A stretch of 64,000 nucleotides of DNA from Flavobacterium subsaxonicum WB 4.1-42 = DSM 21790 (GTDB lineage Bacteria; Bacteroidota; Bacteroidia; Flavobacteriales; Flavobacteriaceae): the NCBI RefSeq assembly GCF_000422725.1, contig NZ_KE383909.1, positions 791,178 to 855,177 of the forward strand. Reading direction: 5' to 3'. The position numbers and the translations under genes were made by a program. Below the pieces are notes generated by a model that saw only the letters and a program-made list of their open reading frames with translations, did not search any database and was not told the DNA's origin. Every line of letters begins with the position of its first letter. Within the stretch, counting starts at the first letter, position 1. Positions 35,843 to 43,790 of the stretch are shown here, one piece after another.

Positions 35843-35961
35843 CATTGCCCATTGCTCATTGCTCATTGCCCATTGCTCATTGCCCATTGCTCATTGCCCA
35901 TTGCTCATTGCTCATTGCCTATTGCTTATTGCCCATTGCCTATTGCCCATTGTCTATTTCC
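35843..35961. repeat. Tandem array of 17 x 7-bp YATTGCY units
   Basis: Seventeen head-to-tail 7-bp units, mostly CATTGCC or CATTGCT (later ones TATTGCT, TATTGCC, CATTGTC and a decayed TATTTCC), covering 119 bp. The unit length is not a multiple of three and the reading frames across it are low-complexity, so it is non-coding. It lies upstream of the small gene at 36029; the sixteenth unit (CATTGTC, 35948-35954) provides a TTG 20 bp before TATCTTTA at 35973-35980. Confidence 0.95.
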
Positions 35962-35980
35962 TTAAAATTGCCTATCTTTA
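35950..35980 (+). promoter_or_regulatory. Candidate promoter overlapping the 7-bp repeat array
   Basis: TTG (35950-35952, within the penultimate repeat unit), a 20-bp spacer, and TATCTTTA (35973-35980), one mismatch from TAnnTTTG. It would drive the gene at 36029. Confidence 0.45.
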
Positions 35981-36028
35981 AACTACTATACATAACTCTG
36001 CTAAAGAGATTTAAAAAATATATAAGCC

Positions 36029-36259
36029 ATGCTACAACAAGAATTAAAAGAGCTGTTTGATGCTATGCCTCAAATGGTTAAAGATAAACTGCAACCGGTA
36101 ATGGACGATTTGTTAGAGCGTGCCTCTGAACATGATGAGCACGCGGCATCTGACCCTGATTACTATAACGAAGAACGCGAATTGATAATGAAAGAGGTAC
36201 ATAAGGTAAAATACCTTAACGACCAGTGGCAGCTTATTAATGCCAAAAAGAATAACTAA
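36029..36259 (+). CDS. Small acidic hypothetical protein
   Basis: 76 residues, highly charged and helical (LFDAMPQMVKDKLQPVMDDLLERASEHDEHAASDPDYYNEERELIMKEVHK), without signal peptide, membrane segment or recognised motif. It is the first of three small co-directional genes (36029, 36317, 36927) separated by 57 and 43 bp. Its likely promoter overlaps the 7-bp repeat array. I do not recognise a family. Confidence 0.65.
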   Translation: MLQQELKELFDAMPQMVKDKLQPVMDDLLERASEHDEHAASDPDYYNEERELIMKEVHKVKYLNDQWQLINAKKNN

Positions 36260-36316
36260 TGTAATACTATATTAATTGTTTAATGTAGCAATTACGCAAT
36301 TAAAGAAAGTCTGACT

Positions 36317-36883
36317 ATGACAGGGAATTTGTTTAACGCACTGCAACGTTCTAAAGATAATAACGAGATAATAAGTATTTGGAATTATAATGACGACGAT
36401 GGCTTTTGGTCGGGCTACGTTAAAGATTTTAATGATGATATGGTTTCTATACAACACTTTACAAAGTATGGCAAGCCCGATGGTACCATTATAGTAAGGA
36501 TGACCGATATTAAAACCGTTGATTTTGACGATGATTATTCTAAGGCCATGCAATGCGTTATCGATTATTCGGCGGAGCTGGATAAAGAAGAAAAATTTGA
36601 AACCACATTGCCCGATAATAATATGTGGCAATTTGCTGTTTTAAAGCAGGTTGAAAACAATGCCAACCTTATTGCTAAAGTCGAAATTAATGGCGGAGAA
36701 CACTTTTCGGGCTTTATAGAAAATGTAACCGAGTCGGATTTTTTACTGCGGTGTATTGGCAGCCTGGGAGAGCCGGAAGCCAAAGCCATTTATAAATTAG
36801 ATGATGTAAGTGCCGTACGTATTAATGATATTGAGAGCCGAAAAAGGCTGATGCTCTACAAATGGCGCCAGGCCCGGTTATAA
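36317..36883 (+). CDS. Hypothetical protein with two tandem Sm/SH3-like repeats
   Basis: 188 residues, cytoplasmic. Two halves appear homologous: residues about 14-78 (WSGYVKDFNDDMVSIQHF ... GKPDGTIIVRMTDIKTVDFDDDYSKAM) and about 112-180 (FSGFIENVTESDFLLRCI ... GEPEAKAIYKLDDVSAVRINDIESRKRLM). Each is a run of short beta strands with the pattern G-[YF]-[VI]-x-[DN] ... D-[IV]-x-x-V, like small beta-barrels of the Sm or SH3 type. Middle gene of three small unknowns. RNA binding is a possibility from the fold alone; nothing proves it. Confidence 0.65.
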   Translation: MTGNLFNALQRSKDNNEIISIWNYNDDDGFWSGYVKDFNDDMVSIQHFTKYGKPDGTIIVRMTDIKTVDFDDDYSKAMQCVIDYSAELDKEEKFETTLPDNNMWQFAVLKQVENNANLIAKVEINGGEHFSGFIENVTESDFLLRCIGSLGEPEAKAIYKLDDVSAVRINDIESRKRLMLYKWRQARL

Positions 36884-36926
36884 TGTATCAATTGGTTAAT
36901 TGATTAATTTAGCAATTATTCTGTAA

Positions 36927-37385
36927 ATGAAAATAATCGAAGCCGGATCGCTACGTATTACCCTTACTGAGCAAGGGGATGACATTAGAGCTGTTGCCGA
37001 TGATAACGCTATTTTATTGGCGGGCCAATCTTTGGCGGGAGCAGAAAAAGTGATTTTAAAAAATTTCCATATACTTTACGATATTTTCAGACCTTACATT
37101 ACCGATGTTGTAACTGCCAACGATATAGAGCACATCAGCCTTAATATAACATTTTACTTTACGTATATGTATAGCCGGTGGAGGATACAGTATCCTGAAG
37201 CTAATTATAGCTTGATAATCTCTAACAACGATTGCCGCGGTTTAACGGCTGCCGACGAAATAATTCACTACTTTAAAAAAGTTGACAAAGCAAACTGGCG
37301 CGCTAAGTCGGCCTGCCTGTTGGATATGTCGACCGAAGAATTTGATGTGTTTTATTATAACAGAGAACAATTTTACAATAAATAA
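36927..37385 (+). CDS. Hypothetical protein
   Basis: 152 residues, mixed alpha/beta, no signal peptide or membrane helix. Aromatic-rich middle (YFTYMYSRWRIQYPEANYSLI) and a C-terminal acidic helix. Third gene of the 36029-37385 set and 43 bp after its neighbour. Family not recognised. Confidence 0.6.
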   Translation: MKIIEAGSLRITLTEQGDDIRAVADDNAILLAGQSLAGAEKVILKNFHILYDIFRPYITDVVTANDIEHISLNITFYFTYMYSRWRIQYPEANYSLIISNNDCRGLTAADEIIHYFKKVDKANWRAKSACLLDMSTEEFDVFYYNREQFYNK

Positions 37386-37774
37386 TTTTTGACTTCAAAC
37401 CTTTGTTTCTTCTTTGCGAATTCTTGTGCAATATCCCTCATCAAAATTTTACCTTTTACCCGTTGCAAAGTTACAACGGGTTTTGCAACAAAGTACTGAA
37501 GCGGTTCTTGCAGTAAATTTTCCGGGTAAAACTTAAATTTGAACCCTCGATTCTCTATAAACAAAATGCCTGCTAAATTATTATAGCAGGCATTTTGCTT
37601 ATATTTCTAAAAAGTGAAATTTTGCAGAAAAAAGCGCGAATCCAAAGTCAGAAAGTGAAATATCAAAATATAAGATATTGAAAATCAACATAAGTTGCTT
37701 TTCAAATTTCACACGGAGGCATCATGTCAAAATTGATGTAAAATTTATATACATAACGCAATTTCTGTAAGAAA
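37386..37774. other. Intergenic region with a palindromic terminator
   Basis: 389 bp between convergent genes. A 13-bp perfect stem (37562-37574 with 37585-37597, CAAAATGCCTGCT / AGCAGGCATTTTG) lies in the middle. A short minus-strand frame begins with TTG inside this hairpin and is not believable. The remainder is AT-rich, with no further structure seen. Confidence 0.7.
37562..37597. terminator. Hairpin between convergent genes, probable bidirectional terminator
   Basis: Perfect 13-bp inverted repeat with a 10-base loop; T-rich on the plus-strand 3' side (TTTTGCTTATATTTC). It is 177 bp from the upstream plus-strand stop. Confidence 0.7.
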
Positions 37775-38632
37775 TTATTGTATTTCTGCAAAGGTATCGC
37801 CCTGTTTAATATCGCCACTTTCAAAGCCTTTTTTAAACCAGTACATACGCTGTTGCGATGATCCGTGCGTGAATGAATCGGGTACTACGCTGCCCTGGGT
37901 TTTCTTCTGAATGGCATCGTCACCCACGGCATTGGCCGCCGACAGGGCTTCTTCAATATCGCCATCCTCCAGCACATTGTTCATTTCCTGATTATAATGC
38001 GCCCACAAACCGGCGTAAAAGTCGGCCTGAAGCTCCAGTGCCACGCTTAGTTTATTAGCACCGGCCTCGTTGGTTTGCTGCTGTGCCTGCCTCATTTTGG
38101 CAGACGTACCCATCAGTGTCTGAACGTGATGGCCTATTTCGTGGGCAATAACATAGGCAATGGCAAAGTCGCCGCCCTTGGCACCAAAGCGCGACTGCAG
38201 CTCGTCGAAAAAGGCAAGGTCCATGTACACTTTACGGTCTTCAGGGCAGTAAAATGGCCCCGATGCCGATGATGCTCCACCGCAGGCTGTTTGGACGCCA
38301 TCACGAAAAAGAACCAGCTTTGGTTTCTCATACGTCATGCCGTTTTCCTGAAAAATTTTGGTCCAAACGTCCTCGGTATCAGCAAGAACGGTGGCTACAA
38401 ATTCGCCCATTTCTTTGTCGCGGGCACTAAGTTCTACAGGAGCTTGTTCAGTCTGGCCGTTTTGTAGCTGATCCTGGATGGTGTTGAGCACGGCAGAGTT
38501 GTCGCCGCCCATAAACATGTTAATAACCAGTATAATAACACCAATTATACCACCACCAACAGCCACCTGCCCACCCGATACGCCACGGCGGTCTTCCATA
38601 TTATCACTTTGCCTTCTTCCTAACCATTTCAT
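37775..38632 (-). CDS. YpfJ-type neutral zinc metallopeptidase
   Basis: 285 residues of the predicted metalloprotease family containing E. coli YpfJ. N-terminus MKWLGRRQSDNMEDRRG is typical; one membrane helix follows at about 26-45 (GGGIIGVIILVINMFMGG); the catalytic site is AYVIAHEIGHHVQTLMG with HEIGH near residue 164. The Pro/Cys-bearing stretch ACGGASSASGPFYCPEDRKVYMDLAFFDEL before it is conserved in the family. The catalytic domain probably faces the periplasm. Substrate unknown. Single gene. Confidence 0.93.
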   Translation of the reverse strand: MKWLGRRQSDNMEDRRGVSGGQVAVGGGIIGVIILVINMFMGGDNSAVLNTIQDQLQNGQTEQAPVELSARDKEMGEFVATVLADTEDVWTKIFQENGMTYEKPKLVLFRDGVQTACGGASSASGPFYCPEDRKVYMDLAFFDELQSRFGAKGGDFAIAYVIAHEIGHHVQTLMGTSAKMRQAQQQTNEAGANKLSVALELQADFYAGLWAHYNQEMNNVLEDGDIEEALSAANAVGDDAIQKKTQGSVVPDSFTHGSSQQRMYWFKKGFESGDIKQGDTFAEIQ

Positions 38633-38710
38633 AATTTGCTTGTTTTATGTAATGAAGTTAACACTATAATTTGTTATGTAGCAAACTTTATAACCAATTT
38701 AGCAATTGGC

Positions 38711-39598
38711 TTATTCTAAGGTAATAGAGCGGGTTTCCAGAAAGGTTTCAGCCTCGATTTCGAGGGTTCTTTGGTAAAACATATCAATAGGCCACCCGGA
38801 GTCGTGCATCATGCCGCCGCAATAGTCTTCCATAGCGGTTGCTATTACTGTTCCGTTAATTTCATTGCCTATGTACTCTCCTAAAACCGACCCAATTACT
38901 GCGTTAACGTCATCAGGATTAAAGGTTTGCCAAAACTTAACAAGGTAGTTGGCATCTTCGTTATTAATTTCAGAAAGCTCCAGCGTGTACTCTGATTTTA
39001 CGGCGGTATTACCCAGCCTGCTGGCATCTTCAGATGTATTTTCTATGGGCTCTCCGTATTTTAAAGCTACCCCAAAAAAGGTATGGAATTGTAAAATATC
39101 CTTTATGGAATTGGCCTCAATTGCCTCTTTTGTAGATAGTTTGTTTATGGCTTTAAAAAGTTCCGGCGGCAATTTTGTCTCTTTCTGAAGGACTTTTAAA
39201 GCAGCATCGTTATGCTTTTTAATATCCTTCCAGTTAAGCAGTTCGGCAAAAGAACCCATCTCATCAGTTTTAAACCTAACGGTAAGGCCCTCGCCTAATT
39301 TAGATATCTTATCTGACAGGGCACTTTTACCGGTTATTTTATAGTCGCGGTACTTCCATTCTATAGTATAACTCTTTGCTGTTGAATCTACTACAGTAAT
39401 ATCTACTTTGTAGGCAATGGTTTGGGTAACGGTAGTATCTTTGCCTTTTACACGCAATTTTTGGTATTCAATATCATAGGTATGCTTCTCGTTCTTATCC
39501 CAATAGCCAATAACCTGAACGGTAGAATCGGCCACATTTATCTGGCTATGAGCACAAAAGGGCAGGAGTAATAGGGCAAACAGTAAGCAATTTTTCAT
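38711..39598 (-). CDS. Secreted hypothetical protein
   Basis: 295 residues with a signal peptide (MKNCLLFALLLLPFCAHSQ). The mature part is strand-rich with many Lys/Glu, including YDIEYQKLRVKGKDTTVTQTIAYKVDITVVDS early and EIEAETFLETRSITLE at the end. It is 24 bp downstream of the DUF5723 gene on the same strand, so probably the same operon and envelope location. No family recognised. Confidence 0.7.
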   Translation of the reverse strand: MKNCLLFALLLLPFCAHSQINVADSTVQVIGYWDKNEKHTYDIEYQKLRVKGKDTTVTQTIAYKVDITVVDSTAKSYTIEWKYRDYKITGKSALSDKISKLGEGLTVRFKTDEMGSFAELLNWKDIKKHNDAALKVLQKETKLPPELFKAINKLSTKEAIEANSIKDILQFHTFFGVALKYGEPIENTSEDASRLGNTAVKSEYTLELSEINNEDANYLVKFWQTFNPDDVNAVIGSVLGEYIGNEINGTVIATAMEDYCGGMMHDSGWPIDMFYQRTLEIEAETFLETRSITLE

Positions 39599-39622
39599 GG
39601 TATTGGTTTTGCTGCGAAGGTA

Positions 39623-40966
39623 CTAAAACCCTATGCGATAACCAAGATAAGCATCGGCCTGATTGGTGTCGGTAATAGCTGCCGATAGTATGGACCCCGA
39701 CCCGATAAAAAAGCCGCTGTACCTAAAGCCAATACCCGCTGTAAAATCGGATATCTCGTTGATTGATAGCGGAATAAAAGCTTCAAATTTACTGGCCGAA
39801 TATCGGGGGGTTACGGTAACGATGTTTTGCACTGCTATCTGGTCGTTACCATCATCTTTTTTAAGCTTTTGCTGAATGTAACCCGTTGCATACCAGTTGT
39901 TATGAATTTTAAAATCGGCGTACAGAGCCAGGTAGGATGGGAGCTTAACCTTAAAATCCCTGCTGGTTTGGTTTAGCGTTACATAGCCACTGGCAAGTAG
40001 CAGGTCTTCAATCTCTTCAATATTATCAACGTCTTCAAACTGGTTAAGATCGAGGCTGCCGTTGCCGGTATCAAGTAGGTAACTGTTAGATACATTGTTC
40101 TCATCCTTAAACGTCATGCTGCCCAGGTTTTTAACCGAAACACCTGCATTGATAAGGTATCCGCCATCGTTCTGGGCATCCTTAAGCTGATAATTGGCTC
40201 CAATATCAGTAGAAAAACCGTTAAGGCCACCGGCAAAGAACTCGTTAAAGTTATCGCTATTGGTAAAGCCTTCGGCCAGCGAGCCGGAGTAGGCAAAATT
40301 TAGTTCGGCAGTAGCATTGGTAAGGTCTACATCGCCCACAACGTTGGTAACAACACCATCGAGGTTTTTGGCGCTCATATTGGCGTAAGACCCCGGGAAT
40401 AGGAGGTTGAAGTTAACCCCGGCAGAGAATTTATGGGTGTCATCTTCATATAGGTCGCGCGCTACAGAGAAGCCTATCTCGCCCCAGGTAGTAGCCGAAA
40501 CCCTCTGGTTCTCGCTGATATTTAGTTGCGATGAACCCAGTATAGCATTTAAGCCTGAGAAGGTTACAGCGCTACCCAAATCGGTATTGAGGTCTACTAT
40601 ATTAGCTTTTACGTTGGCCGAAGAGGATATGGCAAATGCCCACTTGTTTACTTTATAAGCAAAGGCAGGGCCAAGAATCTTAACATCGGCACGAAGGTTA
40701 ACCGGCTCTCTGCCGGAGAAAAGCATGTCTTCAAAATCGTTATTGCCACCTACAAGATCGCCAAAGCTAACTTTATTGTTGGCAATACCGGCGCTAACGT
40801 TCAGGATGTTAACCTCAAAAGTAGTTTGCAGGTTGGTAAGTTCGGCGGGGTTAAGGTTAGCGTTTAGCAAACCGGTTCGTTTAGAGGTACTTATACCGGA
40901 ATAATGCTCCTGTGCAAACAGTCCGCCACATAGTAGCAGGCTGACGATTAATAATGGCTTTTTCAT
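39623..40966 (-). CDS. DUF5723 outer-membrane protein
   Basis: 447 residues with a signal peptide (MKKPLLIVSLLLCGGLFAQ). The start of the mature protein, HYSGISTSKRTGLLNANLNPAELTN, and the succession of amphipathic strands ending in ADAYLGYRIGF are those of DUF5723, an outer-membrane barrel family (PorV/FadL-like appearance) of Bacteroidota. Function of the family is not established. First gene of a probable two-gene operon. Confidence 0.85.
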   Translation of the reverse strand: MKKPLLIVSLLLCGGLFAQEHYSGISTSKRTGLLNANLNPAELTNLQTTFEVNILNVSAGIANNKVSFGDLVGGNNDFEDMLFSGREPVNLRADVKILGPAFAYKVNKWAFAISSSANVKANIVDLNTDLGSAVTFSGLNAILGSSQLNISENQRVSATTWGEIGFSVARDLYEDDTHKFSAGVNFNLLFPGSYANMSAKNLDGVVTNVVGDVDLTNATAELNFAYSGSLAEGFTNSDNFNEFFAGGLNGFSTDIGANYQLKDAQNDGGYLINAGVSVKNLGSMTFKDENNVSNSYLLDTGNGSLDLNQFEDVDNIEEIEDLLLASGYVTLNQTSRDFKVKLPSYLALYADFKIHNNWYATGYIQQKLKKDDGNDQIAVQNIVTVTPRYSASKFEAFIPLSINEISDFTAGIGFRYSGFFIGSGSILSAAITDTNQADAYLGYRIGF

Positions 40967-41083
40967 AGTATGGGTTAATTGTTGGTGCTATCTAAAATAC
41001 GAAATTTTAATTAAATAACGTGTAAATTAACCTATAAATTGCTAATGTATTAATCAGAAGCTTAAAAATATAATAATATATTT

Positions 41084-41773
41084 TTAGACTGATTTCCAGA
41101 CCGACTCATCGGGCACGGGTGCCGTTATGCTTAATTGCTCTTTACTAACCGGATGTGTAAGCACCAGCTTGCGGGCATGCAGGCTAATGCCACCATCGGG
41201 GTTACTGCGGTCGGCGCCGTATTTAAGGTCGCCTTTTATAGGAGAGCCGATTGCCGATAGTTGTGCCCTTATCTGATGGTGCCTGCCGGTATGCAGGTCT
41301 ATTTCCAACACTGTATAGTTATCTAATTGCCTGATTATCTTGTAATCAAGGCTGGCAACTTTACTTTCGGGTACCTCTTTATTATGGGCTTTAGATGTGT
41401 TGTTTTTTTCGTTACGCTTAAGGTAATGTACAAGCGTATCGTGCTCTTTTTCAGGGCGTTTCTTTACAATGGCCCAGTATGTTTTTTGGGTTTCACGGTT
41501 TTTAAACAATTCGTTTAAACGGGTCAGGGCCTTGGTGGTTCGGGCGAAAGCCACAATGCCTGTTGTAGGCCTGTCTAACCGGTGTACCACGCCTAAAAAT
41601 ACCTCTCCGGGCTTGTTGTATTTGTCTTTTATATACTCCTTAACAACATCGCTAAGTGGCTTATCGCCAGTTTTATCGCCCTGTACAATATCGCCTACGC
41701 GCTTGTTAACCACAATTATGTGATTGTCTTCGTAAAGAACATTAAGGTTATTTTTATCTGAAACTATTTTCAA
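41084..41773 (-). CDS. RluA family pseudouridine synthase with TTG start
   Basis: 229 residues. Catalytic motif GVVHRLDRPTTGIVAFARTTKALTRLN carries the active-site Asp of the RluA family; LHTGRHHQIRAQLSAIGSPIKGDLKYG is the second conserved block. It lacks an S4 domain. Modifies uridine in rRNA or tRNA; the site cannot be told. The start is unusual: the frame opens with TTG at 41771-41773, an in-frame TAA lies 9 bases upstream, and no ATG/GTG comes before the conserved core. The repeat element at 41776 begins 2 bp before this codon. panB follows on the other side of the inserted element in the same direction. Confidence 0.9.
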   Translation of the reverse strand: MKIVSDKNNLNVLYEDNHIIVVNKRVGDIVQGDKTGDKPLSDVVKEYIKDKYNKPGEVFLGVVHRLDRPTTGIVAFARTTKALTRLNELFKNRETQKTYWAIVKKRPEKEHDTLVHYLKRNEKNNTSKAHNKEVPESKVASLDYKIIRQLDNYTVLEIDLHTGRHHQIRAQLSAIGSPIKGDLKYGADRSNPDGGISLHARKLVLTHPVSKEQLSITAPVPDESVWKSV

Positions 41774-41775
41774 GG

Positions 41776-41822
41776 TAGATTATTAGATTGTTAGATTATT
41801 TGATTGTTAGATTGTTAGACTG
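41776..41822. repeat. Left inverted-repeat arm
   Basis: TTAGATTGTTAGATT-type repeat immediately upstream of the rluA TTG; pairs with 42211-42251. Confidence 0.7.
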
Positions 41823-41828
41823 TATGGC

Positions 41829-42179
41829 TTATGATAGCGTAGATCTAAATCTTGAAGTCATTTTTATGATCGCTTCTAATTTAAAACAAAGCATGTCTAA
41901 AGTTTCTTGATTTATGAAGCCTAAATCGCATGAAATAAGTAATCGTGTCTCAATTTCATAAGCCGAACCGATTGCAATTTCTAAAAATCGGGCAAATTCC
42001 TTATTAAAACTTCTTGAGCATCCTTCTGCAATATTTGAAGGTATTGAAACTGATACTCTTCGCAATTGATTTGTTATTCCAAATTTTTCAGAATCAGGAA
42101 ACACTGAGGTAACCGTATAAATATCGGTACAAAACTTTCTGCTGAGTTTCCAAATCTCTAAGTCCTTAAACCTATGCAT
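41829..42179 (-). CDS. Four-helix bundle protein (S23/IVP family)
   Basis: 116 residues of the family first described from 23S rRNA intervening sequences: RFKDLEIWKLSRKFCTDIYTVTSVFP, FGITNQLRRVSVSIPSNIAEGCSR and FARFLEIAIGSAYEIETRLLISCDLGFI are diagnostic. The fold is a four-helix bundle that forms pentamers in relatives, and is also related to Avd of diversity-generating retroelements. No reverse transcriptase or rRNA is nearby. The gene is framed by inverted repeats (41776-41822, 42211-42251) and interrupts what look like neighbouring housekeeping genes. Function unknown; mobility inferred. Confidence 0.9.
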   Translation of the reverse strand: MHRFKDLEIWKLSRKFCTDIYTVTSVFPDSEKFGITNQLRRVSVSIPSNIAEGCSRSFNKEFARFLEIAIGSAYEIETRLLISCDLGFINQETLDMLCFKLEAIIKMTSRFRSTLS

Positions 42180-42210
42180 TCATTAATAAATTATAGTCTA
42201 TAGTATTTTT

Positions 42211-42251
42211 CAATTTCTAACAATCAAATCATCCAACAATCTAAAATCTAA
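42211..42251. repeat. Right inverted-repeat arm
   Basis: AACAATC...AACAATCTAAAATCTA, reverse-complement match to 41776-41822, ending directly at the panB stop codon. Confidence 0.7.
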
Positions 42252-43070
42252 TTAATACTGCTCGTTCGCATTAGGGAAATCCTTAGACTTAACATCGGTA
42301 ACGTACTGGCCTATAGCGGTTGTCATACCTTCGTACAGATTCATATAGCGGCGTAAAAATCGCGGACTAAACTCGTTGTTCATACCCAGCATATCGTGTA
42401 TTACAAGTACCTGGCCGTCTACACCACCGCCGGCACCAATGCCAATAATTGGTATCGAAACACTTTCGGCAACGCGCTGTGCCAGGTCGGCCGGAATTTT
42501 TTCCAACACAATACCAAAACAGCCAATTTTTTCAAGCAATTTGGCGTCTTCCATTAGCTTTTCCGCTTCTTCATCTTCCTTAGCACGAACGGTATAGCTA
42601 CCAAATTTGTATATAGACTGCGGTGTAAGCCCCAAATGCCCCATAACAGGTATTCCGGCATGCAGTATTCTTTTAACCGACTCTTTAATTTCGCTGCCAC
42701 CCTCCAGTTTAAGGGCGTGTGCGCCGCTTTCTTTCATGATCCTGATAGCAGAACGCAATGCCTCTTTAGGGTCTGACTGATAGCTTCCGAAAGGTAAATC
42801 GACCACTACAAGCGAGCGGCTTATGGCACGCACTACAGATGAGGCGTGGTATATCATTTGGTCCAGGGTAATTGGCAATGTAGTTTCATGGCCGGCCATT
42901 ACATTAGAAGCCGAATCGCCTACCAAAATAACGTCTACACCGGCGGTGTCTACTATTTTGGCCATAGTATAATCGTAAGCCGTTAACATAGAGATCTTTT
43001 CTCCGTGGGCTTTCATTTCTATAAGCGATTTTGTGGTTATCCTTTTATAATCTTTTTTAGCAACAGACAT
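42252..43070 (-). CDS. panB: 3-methyl-2-oxobutanoate hydroxymethyltransferase
   Basis: 272 residues. First committed enzyme of pantothenate (CoA) synthesis, making ketopantoate from 2-oxoisovalerate and methylene-tetrahydrofolate. Family motifs: [29 protein letters not shown] (metal-binding Asp), [41 protein letters not shown] (catalytic Glu), [25 protein letters not shown]. Normal length. Its stop codon adjoins the four-helix element. Confidence 0.97.
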   Translation of the reverse strand: MSVAKKDYKRITTKSLIEMKAHGEKISMLTAYDYTMAKIVDTAGVDVILVGDSASNVMAGHETTLPITLDQMIYHASSVVRAISRSLVVVDLPFGSYQSDPKEALRSAIRIMKESGAHALKLEGGSEIKESVKRILHAGIPVMGHLGLTPQSIYKFGSYTVRAKEDEEAEKLMEDAKLLEKIGCFGIVLEKIPADLAQRVAESVSIPIIGIGAGGGVDGQVLVIHDMLGMNNEFSPRFLRRYMNLYEGMTTAIGQYVTDVKSKDFPNANEQY

Positions 43071-43196
43071 AATTATTAAAATTTAGGGGGTAAATGTAGT
43101 AAATTGCAATAAGATAAGGGTGCCGATTGCTATTTTATTACCAACTTTAACCCTGCAACACACCCGTTTCTGCATGATAATTAAATTGAAACTGAC

Positions 43197-43637
43197 ATGA
43201 AAAAACTACTCATATTGCTGTTATTGCTAACTATACAAGCTAATTACGCTCAGGAAGCTGACGTTAAAAAGACTATTAAAACCTTTTTTGAAGGCTTGCA
43301 AACCCGAGACACCATGAAAATGCAGTCGGTTTGTTACAAGCACCTTATTTTAGAGTCTATCGAGGAGCACAGAGGGCAGGGCAACCTTGATTTTGAGGCG
43401 GCCTCTGACTTTTATAAACAAATAGCCCGCATACCGCAGGATAATGAAATTGAGGAGCGGCTGCTGAGCTACAACATACAGATAGACGGCACAATGGCGC
43501 ACGTTTGGGCACCTTACGAATTTTATATTAACGGAAAGCTGAGCCACGCCGGTGTAAATTCGTTCCAGCTTTTTAACGACAGAGGCGCCTGGAAGATTGT
43601 TTATATTATTGATACGCGCAGGAGTGCGAAGAAGTGA
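43197..43637 (+). CDS. Secreted NTF2-like (DUF4440-type) protein
   Basis: 146 residues with a signal peptide (MKKLLILLLLLTIQANYAQ). The rest follows the NTF2-like/SnoaL cone fold: EADVKKTIKTFFEGLQTRDTMKMQSVC, then IDGTMAHVWAPYEFYINGKLSHAGVNSFQLFNDRGAWKIVYIIDTR. No catalytic residues can be assigned. Monocistronic, upstream of rnpB. A periplasmic or surface location is likely. Confidence 0.82.
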   Translation: MKKLLILLLLLTIQANYAQEADVKKTIKTFFEGLQTRDTMKMQSVCYKHLILESIEEHRGQGNLDFEAASDFYKQIARIPQDNEIEERLLSYNIQIDGTMAHVWAPYEFYINGKLSHAGVNSFQLFNDRGAWKIVYIIDTRRSAKK

Positions 43638-43642
43638 GTTTT

Positions 43643-43763
43643 AAAGTTGCAGAGTATCAAAGTGCCAAAGTAGCAGAGTTAGAGGGCTAAAAGAAATACT
43701 ATTTAACTCATTAATACAGTTTTAAAACTTTGTAACTCTGCGACTCTGTAACTTTGCTACTTT
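43643..43763. repeat. Inverted pair of AAAGTNGCAGAGT repeats upstream of rnpB
   Basis: Left arm 43643-43680 (AAAGTTGCAGAGTATCAAAG, then TGCCAAAGTAGCAGAGTT) and right arm 43724-43763, whose reverse complement reads AAAGTAGCAAAGTTACAGAG, then TCGCAGAGTTACAAAGTTTT. The arms are built from ~9-10-bp units. The right arm supplies TTTG at 43753-43756, placed as the rnpB -33 box. Related to 12091-12130. Confidence 0.7.
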
Positions 43764-43785
43764 CCTAAATAAAAACCTATCTTTG
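43753..43785 (+). promoter_or_regulatory. rnpB promoter
   Basis: TTTG (43753-43756), 21-bp spacer, TATCTTTG (43778-43785): a full match to the Bacteroidota consensus TTTG-N19-21-TAnnTTTG. RNA would start about 43791. Confidence 0.85.
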
Positions 43786-43790
43786 CCGCC

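Larger units (their letters stand above)
41776..42251. mobile_element. Putative small mobile unit: inverted repeats framing a four-helix-bundle gene
   Basis: About 475 bp between rluA and panB. The left arm (41776-41822, TAGATTATTAGATTGTTAGA, then TTATTTGATTGTTAGATTG) and the reverse complement of the right arm (42211-42251, TAGATTTTAGATTGTTGGA, then TGATTTGATTGTTAGA) agree at about nine bases in ten over ~38 bp. The arms abut the panB stop codon and the rluA start codon. The only gene inside is the four-helix protein. No transposase, so it would be non-autonomous. Confidence 0.55.

Noticed and set aside
35764..35961. CRISPR array
   Set aside because: Repeats are 7-bp tandem or low-complexity units without spacers, and no cas genes are present.
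35845..36060. Plus-strand reading frame through the 7-bp repeat array
   Set aside because: It is a translation of the CATTGCY repeat (repeated IAHC-type residues); composition is artificial and it overlaps the start of the real gene at 36029.
37373..37564. 63-codon minus-strand frame between convergent genes
   Set aside because: Starts with TTG inside a terminator hairpin, overlaps the end of the gene at 36927-37385, and shows no recognisable protein.
41829..42179. Diversity-generating retroelement (because of the Avd-like four-helix protein)
   Set aside because: No reverse transcriptase, template repeat or variable-repeat gene is nearby.
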